From a virus: a stretch of DNA of 26,098 bases. A program made the translations under genes and the position numbers. How positions within the stretch are numbered: the stretch's first letter is position 1; every line of letters begins with the position of its first letter. This document shows, piece after piece, positions 18,101-26,098 of the stretch. The notes below the pieces were generated by a model. That model was given only the letters and a program-made list of their open reading frames with translations. It was not told the DNA's origin and searched no databases. The stretch spans positions 1 through 26,098 of the IMG/VR virus record IMGVR_UViG_3300023170_000152; one strand, written 5' to 3'.

Positions 18101-21100
18101 CTAGTATAGATCCGTCTAAACTAACATCAAAAGTATGACTAAATTTACTAATATTGTCTGCAGGATCATATACTGTCTCGTCATAAAACGCATTACCAGT
18201 TAAATTCGGCAAATAACCTAAATAATCTAATTCAGATGTAATGAGGGTCCAGTCATTTAAACTTAAAGTACTATTTGCTGCAATGTTAGTCTTTGCTTTA
18301 TACAATCTACCATCAATGTTTACTACAGAATTAATAGCATATGCTTGCGTATTATTATATTCTCCTCTGTAATATTGATCTTTACCTGATTTCCAACTAA
18401 TATTAATCCATTTAGTAGTATCAAATATAGAATTAGTAGTTTGATCTGCTGCTGTTATATCTTTAAGTGCAACATAATAGTCATTAACATGTTTTACAAT
18501 ATTGTTTTGACTATAATCATTTAAAGAATTCCAATCTCCGGCAAAATCTTCTTCATCTGTATAACCGTGTTTAAAAATTTCAATAGAACCAGGATCTTCT
18601 CTAGTACCATTTCCTTCACTAGATATTAATAAAGTGTACAACCCGTCTTTTTTAACAAATTGTACTTTTGACCCAAACTGTCTATTATTAGTAGTGTATT
18701 CACTAGTTAATATCTTTGTGAGTTGATATGTTCCATTTGATATTTTAACATAAATTGCAACAGCGCCTTCATTATTATAGCCGCTGGCTACACCATATGT
18801 GTCTCCCGGAATGTGATATACTTGTGTATAGTCCTTACTTAATGCGTTTGGAGGATTTGCACTTCTAGCAGCGCCTGGAACATTTGTTGCTTCTTTAAAG
18901 AACCAGTACTCTTCGTCTGCTATTGGTACAACTTCATTCCAAACAGTTGTAGAATCAAAAGATGAACTTGCTTCAAATACTGCTAATTTACCAGCAGGGC
19001 TTGTTGGTCGATTATCGAGAACCACACTATTATTAAAGTTTTCAATAGTTCCCATTGTACGGTCAACATCGTTATTACCACGGATGCTAGGATTAACAGT
19101 ATTATTTGCTCCTGATTTTCTACGTAACTGAATTTTTCCAATATTATTAAGTTCTACCCAGTTACCTGTTATATTTTTAACGTAAACTCTTACAGTATTA
19201 AAATTTCTTTGATAAAATACAACTTCAGCAGTACTTGTAGAATAACTTGTTTGAGCAAGGCCGCCAAACTCGTCAAATGGAGTTTGAATATCTTCAATTA
19301 TATCTCCAATTGCTGGCTCAAATACATTTCCTTGGAAATCAAATTCTGTAAATTCAAAGTCAATATATCCATCCCATAAATCAATAATTGTTTGATTTTT
19401 ATTTAAAAGCTCATATGTAAATCCAGAACTAGCTACATCAATTGTTCTATTATCCAAATTATATAAATTAAAATCAATATTAGTTAATCCTGATTCAATT
19501 AAATCATCAAAGTCTCTAGATACTCTAGCTACCCATTTATTACTAGGATATGGTTGTTCAATTCCGCCAGCGTCACCAAAATAACTTAGATGCGTTATAA
19601 AACTTGCTCTATTATTGTTTGTAATATAAGAACCAATTTCACCTACAGTACTTTGTACGTTATAGTACTCGAAAGAATCCCTTGTTTCGTCTGCCCTCAA
19701 TACATCAACATACACTAGTCCTCGGCCTATATCATAATTTACTCCAGCATTATAATGAAGAGGTGCTGAAATTTTCCAGAAACCGCCCAAATCTTCTGAT
19801 AGATTATAAGTATCTTCTTCGGTATATAGACTTATAAATTCATTGTTTAAGAAAAGTTCACCCGAAATATCAAACACACCAGTAACATTATTGATATAAA
19901 CCACACCAGAATCTCTATCTGATTCAACATATGCAACCTGTCCTGAACCTGTATCGGTTGTGATCAAATCACCTATTTGAGGAAGTGCTAGATATGCAGG
20001 TAATCTAAATACATGATCTATCTTCTCCTGTATTGTATGTAAATCGTTAATATAACTTACTGTAATTTCAGGTATTTGTTGATCAAATGGATAATAATTG
20101 TCAAGTGTTGGATATGCATAACTTCTTATGTTCCAATAAAGTTTTATTTTATCACCAACTGCTGTACCTAGGTACATATCTTTTGGTGCTCTAACAAGTA
20201 TATGATCGGCTCTAGTTTCTGGTAATCCTGAATTACCTGCTACTAATAATCTAATACTTGTAGAATCTGCATCAGTTCCACTAGCAATATTTGTATACGT
20301 ATCAAAAGTCGAAAATGGTTGGCTTCCTATTTGTGGTAAAATCTCTCTATTTGCTCTCCACAAACTTTCTCTATATTTTACAATATCACCTTTAACGTAA
20401 GATGCTGGATTTTCTTCGGTACCGTTGGGTCCAAAACTATTAAACAATCCTTTAAATTTAGTTTTTACATTACTTGCATTTGGTATGCTAACTGCTAAGT
20501 ATTGTCCATCTTTAGAAACAGAAACACCTTTACCAAATTTTGCATTCTCTATTTCAAAGTAATCTTCCGGAATGCTAATTATAGGATCTTGTACAAAAGG
20601 ATTAACGTCTCTAGTACGTCTATAATGGTAAACTTCGCCATTTCCTTTTTCTGGAATACCAAAAAACAAATTGTTGTTATCATCAGTAACTGACATTATT
20701 TCGCCAAAGCGATGCAAGTCGTCATTTATTTCAACTGGATTATTGAATTCATAATTTTGAGAGTATACTGGAGTATTTTTAAATACTCCCCAAGAATCTT
20801 CATTATAATTATCTACCCAAACTGTTTGATTGTCATATACTTTTTCTTGTACAATAGTATTCAAACCGTCAAGTGTTTCTACTCTAACTTCTCTTAGTTT
20901 AATTAATACGTAGTTTTCTTGATCAAACTCAATTGCTTCGTTGTTAACAGGCAATTCAATTTGTATTGTTGCACCGCTTATATTATAAATTTTGTACATA
21001 CCATTTAGTGCAAAATCTTGTGCGCCTTTAACTGCAACAATATCTCCTATGTTTAAAATAGGAGCAGCCCATTTATCAAGTGTTAGTGTAAATAATGATT

Positions 21101-24100
21101 TTCCTCCCGGTGATGTTGTTTCATTATCAGTTAATGTAGTAACATTTGCAATACTGTTTGAAATTTGATAAACTTTCCAATCGTCGGTAACAGTTCTAGC
21201 CAACCAAATGTATTCTCCAATTGAAAGTTGATTTATATCTCCGCTATTTAAATCTTCAATTGATCCTGCTTTATATTCAACATCGTCATCATGTACATAT
21301 CCGCCACTTACAACGTATTCTTTAAGTTTAGTTGTTGGGAAAGGTTTATGATCGTAACCTTCTGGTTTATCATAAACTTCATCAGGCTTAATTCTAAATA
21401 TTTTATCAAACGATTCTTTAGGAATAGTATTAACAAGTTCGACACATTGTGGAGATTCTTTAATATCATCTTCTTTAATTATGTATTCAACTTGTTCAAT
21501 ATCGTTTGTTGCGCCATAACGTCCGACTTGAATTGCCCAATCTTCATAAAATTCAATACTGTCTTTATTTGCACTGCTTAATGGATCAAATAATTTAGTA
21601 ATAGCATTTTTAGTACCTTTGTCCTGTATAAATCCTTGATAAAACTTATACTGGCTTACATCATCTGTAATAATATTAGCAAGGTAATTGCGCTTTTGAT
21701 AACCTATTAAATGCTGAGCCATACGCTGTTGTTCAGCATCAAAATTATCGCTATCTAAATCATAAAAATCAGCAAACTGATTAATTCTATAGTCAAAGTT
21801 AGTAAGTAGTTTTGGTTCAGGTTTTTCAGAAAGTCTATACCAGTATGTACTAACAAATTCTTCAGAACCAGGAACTTTGTATGTTGCTACATAATAAAAT
21901 TGTTTATGTTTAACAAGATCACCGATGTTGTAATCTTTCCATGATTCCCATTCTGTAATTAAAGCTGAATCATAAACAAAACCAGGAATGTTTAATCCGC
22001 CATTCCAATTGTCTGAGCGGTAGCCTAAAACCTTAATACGTTCTTGTCTATATCCAGTCGAAGGATCATAAATTAAATCATTAAATACTGTTTTATTATC
22101 AATTAATAACACATGTTCTTTCTGTACTAGCGGCATTGACAAGTTGTATATGCCATCATCCGAATTAACTGATGTTAAGTTAAAACTATTATCTTCTCTA
22201 AAAATAGATATATTTTCCTTTGGCAAAACTCTTCCATCAGATTTAAATAAATCATAAGAATAAAACTCATCAAATATATCATCAACTACGCTATATTTTG
22301 ACTGTAAAAATAATTGTTTTGATGCAGGACTTAATGATATTGTTGTTCCGGCTGACCATCCTTGTGTAGTCCAGAATAAAAATTCTCTAGCAGCATGATC
22401 CCAATTTTCTACATAGTTAGTTTCTGTATTAAAGAAATCAAATTGTAAACCTTGCGATTTTAAAAATTCTTCATGTCCTAGTAAGAAGTCTACAACAGCT
22501 TGAGAATTTTTTAACGAAGTGCCGTATGGTAATTTTTTAATACTAGATTTTAAAAAATTACGTCTAAAAATGGCTCTCTTGCCACCTACAATTGGTAGCT
22601 CAGGCAATATAGCTAAATTATCTGTTTCAAAACTAGTTCCGCTAGTAAAGTTTTTAATAACTCTATAGTATTTGAAATTATTTTCTACTACTTGACCTTT
22701 AAAATAATCTTTATCTTCTTGCCATGTTACTGTACTTTCAGAAATGCCTCCGACAGTTATAGCAACATCAGATGAAGTTGATTTTGTTTCAAAATATTCA
22801 AAGTACGGAGTTGCTTCATTATAACCTCTAATAACAAACCCGCTAGGTTGTTTTTCAACAATAACACCACTATATACTAATGTTTTAACAGGAGAACTAG
22901 TATTTAAAAATAGCTTATAGTTTTCTTCTGGAACGTATATATTGTTTTCTTGAGTCGTTAGTGGAGTTCTACTATCTAAAATTAGTTTGAATTTAGTCTT
23001 ATCACTAAATCCTCCAATTTTTATACCTAATTGATTAGTAATAGATTTTAAATTTTCTCTATAATCATTATAAACGTTAAGTTGATTACTTGCTACTAAG
23101 TTGTATACAAAATTTACTAATCCAGAAGTAATAATACGAGAAGAATCTTCAACAGTATTAGGCATACGTAGTTGATCTAGTTTTATATTTTTAGCTGTAG
23201 TAGAATAAACATACTGCCCTGCTAAATTCTTTGTAATCCTAGATTTATCAAATCCTAAACCCATAACTTTTGCAGGTTTGTTTAGTAACCATGCTCTCAA
23301 TAATGCAAATGGGTATTCAGAACTTTTCCTCCAAGCACTTTCTACAGGACTATAATCACCAAATACAAACCCTGCAGGAGTATTTCTAAAAAATGGGTTT
23401 TGTGCGTAGTTTGATTCAATAGGATGCTTTAAATTACCTTGACCGTCTACAGGAACAAAGTTAGCTAACCCAGGTCTAATATAGTTGTTTAATACTCTTA
23501 TTTGTTTGCCAGGTTCTTTAACATATCCATTTTCTAAATCGCTCCACATGTTAAGGTTATTACCTGTGTAAGGAGCAGGACCATATACTTCATTCCACCA
23601 ACTAGGTTTAATACTAAAGCCTAACATTTCCCAAGGATGTGTGTGTGGACGATCTGTATCGTAAACTTCTTTATAAACTCCTCGCCAAAATCCTGGTAGA
23701 TATTCACCGTCTACTACGCTGTTCATTTTAGCATAGTTAAATGTAAACGGATTAGTTCTATCATAAAAATTATTTAAAGTGTAGTCATTGTCAACTAGTT
23801 TTAACCACTGAATAAAATCTTTTAATAGTGTGTTATTAATTTGTGTTCTTGTATAATCTGTTTTTCTAAATTTGCTTGGAACAAAATTATCAATATCAAG
23901 ATAAGATTTGTCATATTTAGATTTAATGTTGTTAAATATCCTGCTTTCAAATTCTAAAAGCAAGTTATCTCTATAATCTTTCCATGCTTTAACTAAACTT
24001 CCATCATGCCCTTGTATCATTGCTATACCAGGAACATGTTCTTCATAATCAAAAGTATCTTGCCCGCCTAGAGTAGTTCCAGTTACAGGGGCATAAAAAA

Positions 24101-26098
24101 TCTTATTCAATCCTTTAAATTGTATTTTAATACTTAAAGAATTTGTATCAGCGTTTTCTGCTTGTTTTTTATTGTTATATAACGGATAAAACCAACCAGA
24201 CTTTCCAACTTGATCACTAAAAGTATCAATTTCTCCATATACTTTAAAAGGGCTAGATGTTGTATTAGCATCTGTTGATATAAAAGTATCATTAATAACT
24301 ATCTGTGGTTGAAATTTAGGATACAACCCTAGTTTGGTTGGAGTAGGTGGAATATAACTACCATCAGTGTTGCTATATTCATAAATTTCAATTATATCAC
24401 CTTCTTTCTGGTAGCTTTCGATTATTACAAATCCACCATTATCAAACGTATAATCAATTTCGTTTAATAATTGTTTACCGTTTAAGTAAATTAAAACACT
24501 TTGAGCTGTAAGTTCAGTTAATGTAAATTTTTCTGATAATGCATAATATTTTGTTCTAGGATCTAAAACTTCATATTCAATTCTATTTTTTAAATTTCCA
24601 ATTGGAAGCATATCAGAAAAATAAAATGGTTGTGTTTTAATTTTATCTTTATTAATTTGTTTTAATATATTATCAACATGAATCCTAGTAGGACCATCAA
24701 ATCCTAAATTAGTTGCAGTTTCTACAAATACTCTTTTAAATCTCGAATATTCATTTTTACTATTTTCGATTGCCTTAACAATGTTATACTCTTTATTTGT
24801 AACATGATAAAGAGGTAAATTATTTGGGCCGCTGTGTTTTACAAAACGTTTACCAAATATTCCTACATTTCCTAAATCTCTAATATTACTAACACCGGGA
24901 TGTATTCCATTAAATCCTGGAATATCTTCTATCATAGTATTAACATGATCAATAACACTACCTAATGTAAATTCAGTAATTTCTTCATTAAGAGGATTGC
25001 GTTCATGGTTTATTGGAATTTCATAATGTCCATTTACATTTTTAGGCTGACTACTAGTTGTCTTTATAATAACTATATCATCAATTTCGGTATCATTATT
25101 AAATGTTATAAACGCACGTTTGTTTATTCTATTAATTTCATAATCAATATTGCTAATTTGGAATTTACCGTTTAGAAAAACCGATGTTTTTAAATCAATT
25201 AATTCACCTGCGTTTTCATATACATCAATTTCAAAATTGTTATTAATTTCTGCTGTTGAAACATACTGGCGTAAAACCTTTTGAGTAGTTTCAACAGGAA
25301 TACTTGACCAACCGTTAACCCAAGTGTATGTATTAAGATCAGAATATTTTCTTAAATTTGATGTATCAGTACTAATTTCAATTGTGTCATCATCTTGCTG
25401 GATTATAAATTTATCTGTTAGTAGATTAAATTCAAATACAATATCACCACTATTTTCTAAATTTCTATAAGTTAATGGGAATCCTAATTCTGTATCAGAA
25501 ACACCTGATCCTTCTTTATAAGAAAAAATCTTAGTTCCGCTAAATGTAGTACTATCGAATATTGTAGGATCAGCATATTCGTTTCCTTGAGGACAGCACA
25601 AATCAAACATAGGTGGCTGATTTGTTTTAGTTTTTATTTGCGAAAGTTTCCATTCACTACCTGTATAATGGAAAGTTTTTCCAGAATAATTAGAACCTTG
25701 TTTAACAAATACAACCTCATTTTCAATTGGATCTGTGTCGGCTGTTTCTATTAAACTTAGTAATGAATCGTTGCCAATAGTTATACGTTTTACAGTATAA
25801 ATTTTTCCTTTAACTAATATATCTGTGTCAGCAGTAAATAGTACTCTCATACCTTGAGCAAGTTCTACACCGTCAACATTATAACCTAATGCTCCTTCAA
25901 TTGTACTAAAAACATCTTTAGTAGAAGTGTCAATAAGATCTACATCTTGTTTTGACCCTGTACCATAGTTATATAACTTTAACCCTGCTTCAAATTCAAT
26001 AATAGGTCTTCTTGCACGGTGATTTTCATCAACTGCAACAGGTTGATTGTTAACTTTTAATGCATATTCAATTATGTCTCTATGAAACCATCTATTGT
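12087..26098 (-). CDS. Giant baseplate/tail-associated structural protein of marine T4-like phage (partial, N-terminus off the right edge)
   Basis: The frame is open from the right edge to TAG at 12089-12087: at least 4,669 residues, over 500 kDa. The Met at 25850 is internal. The 82 residues before it continue the same coding sequence (FHRDIIEYALKVNNQPVAVD, ENHRARRPIIEFEAG), and I recall this opening from giant structural proteins of cyanophage-type myoviruses. Along the protein: small beta repeats with V.LNGK.L....DY (25185-25051, 24510-24375), a Trp/Tyr-rich segment with YSPVESAWRKSSEYPFALL (about 23350-23270), five segments like CBM5/12 carbohydrate-binding modules (22730-18250), propeller-like blades (20710-17430), GxGY..P beta repeats (16300-14880), and a long C-terminal run of V.V.VNG..L repeats (14800-12280). 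There is no enzyme motif, signal peptide or membrane segment. It is probably part of the baseplate periphery or fibre network; the exact position in the virion is unknown. The 3' end seems frame-broken. Confidence 0.88.
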   Translation of the reverse strand, partial: NRWFHRDIIEYALKVNNQPVAVDENHRARRPIIEFEAGLKLYNYGTGSKQDVDLIDTSTKDVFSTIEGALGYNVDGVELAQGMRVLFTADTDILVKGKIYTVKRITIGNDSLLSLIETADTDPIENEVVFVKQGSNYSGKTFHYTGSEWKLSQIKTKTNQPPMFDLCCPQGNEYADPTIFDSTTFSGTKIFSYKEGSGVSDTELGFPLTYRNLENSGDIVFEFNLLTDKFIIQQDDDTIEISTDTSNLRKYSDLNTYTWVNGWSSIPVETTQKVLRQYVSTAEINNNFEIDVYENAGELIDLKTSVFLNGKFQISNIDYEINRINKRAFITFNNDTEIDDIVIIKTTSSQPKNVNGHYEIPINHERNPLNEEITEFTLGSVIDHVNTMIEDIPGFNGIHPGVSNIRDLGNVGIFGKRFVKHSGPNNLPLYHVTNKEYNIVKAIENSKNEYSRFKRVFVETATNLGFDGPTRIHVDNILKQINKDKIKTQPFYFSDMLPIGNLKNRIEYEVLDPRTKYYALSEKFTLTELTAQSVLIYLNGKQLLNEIDYTFDNGGFVIIESYQKEGDIIEIYEYSNTDGSYIPPTPTKLGLYPKFQPQIVINDTFISTDANTTSSPFKVYGEIDTFSDQVGKSGWFYPLYNNKKQAENADTNSLSIKIQFKGLNKIFYAPVTGTTLGGQDTFDYEEHVPGIAMIQGHDGSLVKAWKDYRDNLLLEFESRIFNNIKSKYDKSYLDIDNFVPSKFRKTDYTRTQINNTLLKDFIQWLKLVDNDYTLNNFYDRTNPFTFNYAKMNSVVDGEYLPGFWRGVYKEVYDTDRPHTHPWEMLGFSIKPSWWNEVYGPAPYTGNNLNMWSDLENGYVKEPGKQIRVLNNYIRPGLANFVPVDGQGNLKHPIESNYAQNPFFRNTPAGFVFGDYSPVESAWRKSSEYPFALLRAWLLNKPAKVMGLGFDKSRITKNLAGQYVYSTTAKNIKLDQLRMPNTVEDSSRIITSGLVNFVYNLVASNQLNVYNDYRENLKSITNQLGIKIGGFSDKTKFKLILDSRTPLTTQENNIYVPEENYKLFLNTSSPVKTLVYSGVIVEKQPSGFVIRGYNEATPYFEYFETKSTSSDVAITVGGISESTVTWQEDKDYFKGQVVENNFKYYRVIKNFTSGTSFETDNLAILPELPIVGGKRAIFRRNFLKSSIKKLPYGTSLKNSQAVVDFLLGHEEFLKSQGLQFDFFNTETNYVENWDHAAREFLFWTTQGWSAGTTISLSPASKQLFLQSKYSVVDDIFDEFYSYDLFKSDGRVLPKENISIFREDNSFNLTSVNSDDGIYNLSMPLVQKEHVLLIDNKTVFNDLIYDPSTGYRQERIKVLGYRSDNWNGGLNIPGFVYDSALITEWESWKDYNIGDLVKHKQFYYVATYKVPGSEEFVSTYWYRLSEKPEPKLLTNFDYRINQFADFYDLDSDNFDAEQQRMAQHLIGYQKRNYLANIITDDVSQYKFYQGFIQDKGTKNAITKLFDPLSSANKDSIEFYEDWAIQVGRYGATNDIEQVEYIIKEDDIKESPQCVELVNTIPKESFDKIFRIKPDEVYDKPEGYDHKPFPTTKLKEYVVSGGYVHDDDVEYKAGSIEDLNSGDINQLSIGEYIWLARTVTDDWKVYQISNSIANVTTLTDNETTSPGGKSLFTLTLDKWAAPILNIGDIVAVKGAQDFALNGMYKIYNISGATIQIELPVNNEAIEFDQENYVLIKLREVRVETLDGLNTIVQEKVYDNQTVWVDNYNEDSWGVFKNTPVYSQNYEFNNPVEINDDLHRFGEIMSVTDDNNNLFFGIPEKGNGEVYHYRRTRDVNPFVQDPIISIPEDYFEIENAKFGKGVSVSKDGQYLAVSIPNASNVKTKFKGLFNSFGPNGTEENPASYVKGDIVKYRESLWRANREILPQIGSQPFSTFDTYTNIASGTDADSTSIRLLVAGNSGLPETRADHILVRAPKDMYLGTAVGDKIKLYWNIRSYAYPTLDNYYPFDQQIPEITVSYINDLHTIQEKIDHVFRLPAYLALPQIGDLITTDTGSGQVAYVESDRDSGVVYINNVTGVFDISGELFLNNEFISLYTEEDTYNLSEDLGGFWKISAPLHYNAGVNYDIGRGLVYVDVLRADETRDSFEYYNVQSTVGEIGSYITNNNRASFITHLSYFGDAGGIEQPYPSNKWVARVSRDFDDLIESGLTNIDFNLYNLDNRTIDVASSGFTYELLNKNQTIIDLWDGYIDFEFTEFDFQGNVFEPAIGDIIEDIQTPFDEFGGLAQTSYSTSTAEVVFYQRNFNTVRVYVKNITGNWVELNNIGKIQLRRKSGANNTVNPSIRGNNDVDRTMGTIENFNNSVVLDNRPTSPAGKLAVFEASSSFDSTTVWNEVVPIADEEYWFFKEATNVPGAARSANPPNALSKDYTQVYHIPGDTYGVASGYNNEGAVAIYVKISNGTYQLTKILTSEYTTNNRQFGSKVQFVKKDGLYTLLISSEGNGTREDPGSIEIFKHGYTDEEDFAGDWNSLNDYSQNNIVKHVNDYYVALKDITAADQTTNSIFDTTKWINISWKSGKDQYYRGEYNNTQAYAINSVVNIDGRLYKAKTNIAANSTLSLNDWTLITSELDYLGYLPNLTGNAFYDETVYDPADNISKFSHTFDVSLDGSILVVVSILDDTDSSFAGSTRKQVVIYRLDGDKYSVSQIIDGSDSLTEFADSVKINPQGTVIAISEPSNDDIKINQGQVHIYKQVNGAFVFYQTLESPNNEESEKFGSSISFSSDNLVISSLNGDMKIPTTFDISYENETTFDLGFTEFRNIIKDTGVVYVYENIEDTLVFSESFRYPSAELMFGETLLANNNHVYVGMPRNQVTDSVGTVVDYRKGKGLLAWNRIRELVPPVDVSRLRGAFLYNKRQNQIVTYLDYIDPIQGKIAGPAEQEITHKVGYDPAKYNISTYTGLDTDVFWAEEHVGEVWWNLSTARFVYPYQGDIQYQKAHWNELQPGASIDVYEWVESSLLPSQWDEIADTEIGMKTGVSGTSVYGDAQYSRKFTYDDISQTFNSKYYFWVERKLTIPDVENRSLSVYDIARLIAQPREQGYRHISFAGDNRFILNNCDSLIYNDDIVLNVRYSTGPKLGQNVHNAYYIMSDGLSTSEIHPDIERKWLDSLIGYDTNYRQVPNPELTVKQKYGVQNRPRQSMFINRFEALKQAIERINIVLKENIIVDEYNISLLNSKELAPNEVTNEFDVTVDTIEELRFVGTNKISPAKLTPIINNGKLVSVKITDPGRGYKRPPSYKIYGTGVEAEFTVSINNLGQISEITINNSGKGYDSKTTIGVRPFTVLVNSDNEVLGKWALYSWDQIKKEWYRKSIQDYDVSRYWSYIDWYADGYNEFTIPDFIIEESNQLQSVNDVITDIVKINNVGTGGWLLLRKIADEDTEDYTVNYETIGRENGTLQFNDSLYDYSKNTVGYDNRSFDSYFYDNNPINELRIIFKAIKENIFINKLKVEYNQLFLASLRYVFAEQPYVDWAFKTSFVKAKHNLGYLEQDVTFNTDTLDSYKSYIEEVKPYKTVIREFVSSYESLDNTNSSITDFDLAPAYDDITKTINPSIAKVNGSQIVDVDENIKIYPRKHWLDNSGYKVTSINVTDGGNGYTYKPVVKIEGGGGTGATAEAYLGYGKVTSIKVTNEGSGYITAPTIIIEGAIQDGGTPAKAFPVLGKGVVRNPSVTIKFDRVSGSYFIETLAQIEEFTGTNLNTKFDLEWPMDLRNDSVIVYIDDVEQLRSSYNFKNVTNKDAGYTRSQGQINFTSPPAYLANIRVEYKKPLSMLTASDRINHGYDPLDNMFGKDLAQLMSGIDYGGVEITSFDFGGPAGWDTDGWYTDTWDKFDNSYEDYVFTFDGSTTAIELPEPFEQDVIYNVYIKRSGELVPIRVDDPNYGTSNTINNPNALMQSITGDGVTTVLDLGADDITLLDNDVLIVRKNTSDGSFIPDPESYDTQLTGGTLAYASAKGVNAEEIIVDGDGFVTPTTSGGPEEFVPGHVSDTVDIKVYTRESGGTARIECQNYFLDGTGPAELTYKLGITPGSNPSVIVKLNDVILSENTYTINWKNNTVTIENPLTPSELNIVAIERTGQDILDFGKTIADGSTAFYETNLEYVEDMQVHVTLDGVKVPVYIEQIPNSTRVGILFEITPEEGKVIHYSAFNNSDEINYSQVTKDSFVGNGNNVEYTLSAAPFYSEPTAYNVLVKVGNRILNAGYSIQFDVTQSTLQVFELETFQQPGNALQASDLRVFLNGKELSTPVDWRIDIFTSSIEISEGIANAGDILEVFVVTDGEYQINGDRLVLNVAPAQNESVEVFKFSNHNIQSFERINYDVITRDILLEEDIQYVTYQRLTVGEIKLRKPAHDTQYVWVSVNGELLSPSGDYRLSDDKTTVILSKKPNQNDVIDIVHFAGEVNRPKFAFRQFKDMLNRTHFKRLDSPEAKLVKDLNYYDLRIEVDDASRLPEPNKYSNIPGVIFINGERIEYFVKEENMLRQLRRGTLGTGVKDINPAGTGVYDQGISKTIPYKDITQIQEEVTYGTNTVDLNFIANSVNEFEVFVGGRRLNKNEKVVFDPTKALDSSKGDFVLPADFRLDNSIDEQGNILSSTIVLQSIPREAEKVVVVRKIGKLWSEPGTT
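12280..14830 (-). repeat. Tandem small beta repeats in the C-terminal quarter of the giant protein
   Basis: Degenerate units of roughly 80-100 residues follow V.V.(V/L).(G/D)..L....Y......+..I.....P...D.I.V. Examples: VIVYIDDVEQLRSSYNF, VIVKLNDVILSENTYTINW, MQVHVTLDGVKVPVYIEQ, YNVLVKVGNRILNAGYSIQF, LRVFLNGKELSTPVDWRIDI, YVWVSVNGELLSPSGDYRLS and FEVFVGGRRLNKNEKVVFDP. Two similar units near the right end (25185-25051 and 24510-24375) show that the same building block is used at both ends of the protein. Confidence 0.6.
14880..16300 (-). repeat. GxGY-type beta repeats in the giant protein
   Basis: Four copies of a short unit, I.V...G.GY..(P)P.(V/Y).I.G.G..A.A.......G.V..I.V, are seen: DPGRGYKRPPSYKIYGTG and NNSGKGYDSKTTIGVRPF (about 16290-16090), then DGGNGYTYKPVVKIEGGGGT and NEGSGYITAPTIIIEG (about 15190-15010). 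The two pairs are separated by about 900 bases of unrelated sequence. They look like beta-helix or beta-sandwich building blocks and are common in phage structural proteins. Confidence 0.6.
17430..20710 (-). other. Propeller-like blades within the giant protein
   Basis: Blade-like units repeat the order D.(G/D)..L.V..P.....G.V..Y.......... FG..+ as in FG-GAP/integrin-type propellers. Examples are FGKGVSVSKDGQYLAVSIPN (about 20550-20480), NNEGAVAIYVK then FGSKVQFVKKDGLYTLLISS (18790-18620), FDVSLDGSILVVVSI (about 18140-18090), VKINPQGTVIAISEPSNDD then QGQVHIYK (17970-17860), FGSSISFSSDNLVISSLNGD (17800-17740) and FGETLLANNNHVYVGMPRN (17570-17510). The first blades are separated from the last by about 2 kb of inserted sequence. 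The fold is inferred from pattern only. Confidence 0.55.
18250..22730 (-). repeat. Five CBM5/12-like segments spread through the giant protein
   Basis: Five segments follow W....Y..G(D/Q).V......YY.(A/V)..........(W/F) as in chitin/cellulose-binding family 5/12 modules: about 22730-22595 (KDYFKGQVVENNFKYYRV), 21960-21815 (WESWKDYNIGDLVKH, FYYVA, YWYRLS), 20425-20275 (SYVKGDIVKYRESLWRA), 18555-18385 (WNSLNDYSQNNIVKH, DYYVAL, KWINIS) and 18380-18240 (NNTQAYAINSVVNIDGRLYK, DWTLIT). Divergence between copies is high. Sugar binding is a family expectation and not shown by sequence. Confidence 0.5.

Noticed and set aside
25848-25850. The ATG at 25850 as start of the giant gene
   Set aside because: The frame stays open to the right edge with 82 more well-formed codons (including FHRDIIEYAL and ENHRARRPIIEF), which fits the known type of opening of this protein family. 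No ribosome binding site is placed before 25850.
1-26098. CRISPR arrays, tRNA genes, insertion sequences or a defence system
   Set aside because: No spaced direct repeats, cloverleaf-like segments, transposase motifs or nuclease/toxin motifs were seen. The window is filled with structural genes.

Overview
The window is a block of late structural genes from a tailed phage. The layout and protein families point to a marine T4-like myovirus of the cyanophage/pelagiphage type. The sequence is AT-rich (about one third G+C by eye). All genes lie on the minus strand, so transcription runs from right to left. There is no rRNA, tRNA, integrase, transposase, CRISPR array or recognisable metabolic gene. 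No gap between genes exceeds about 80 bases. The host cannot be decided from this stretch.

Reading in the direction of transcription: (1) a giant gene enters from the right edge and covers more than half of the window (26098 to 12087, at least 4,669 codons, N-terminus outside). It resembles the very large baseplate/tail-associated structural proteins of marine T4-like phages and contains propeller-like blades, carbohydrate-binding-module-like segments and many small beta repeats. (2) A 200-residue conserved-looking structural protein (12005-11403). (3) Three paralogous fibre-type genes (11390-9318, 9316-7325, 7276-5822) share an N-terminal module but have different C-termini: a tail-collar domain like that of short tail fibres, an unrecognised tip, and a conserved LAEKY-type tip. 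(4) Two further paralogues (5812-3611 and 3562 to beyond the left edge) share a different N-terminal module with an RRHFFN motif. One carries poly-proline hinges, a DUF4214-like segment and a domain with a DxSxS motif. The other carries two Calx-beta-like repeats and a series of Ig-like repeats.

Three intergenic gaps of 48-81 bases each carry a NATAAATA element matching the -10-like late promoter of T4-related phages (at 12029-12022, 7319-7312 and 3588-3581). All other junctions are 1-12 bases long and have no such element. This suggests three late transcription units here (12005-7325, 7276-3611 and 3562-left edge) plus that of the giant gene. Taken together, the region probably builds the baseplate periphery and the host-recognition fibres of the virion.

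The most interesting points are the apparent one-base frame break at the 3' end of the giant gene, the interleaving of propeller blades with carbohydrate-binding-like modules in the giant protein, and the modular adhesin cassette of five genes in two paralogous sets. Everything beyond direct reading rests on remembered family resemblance; no database search was possible.
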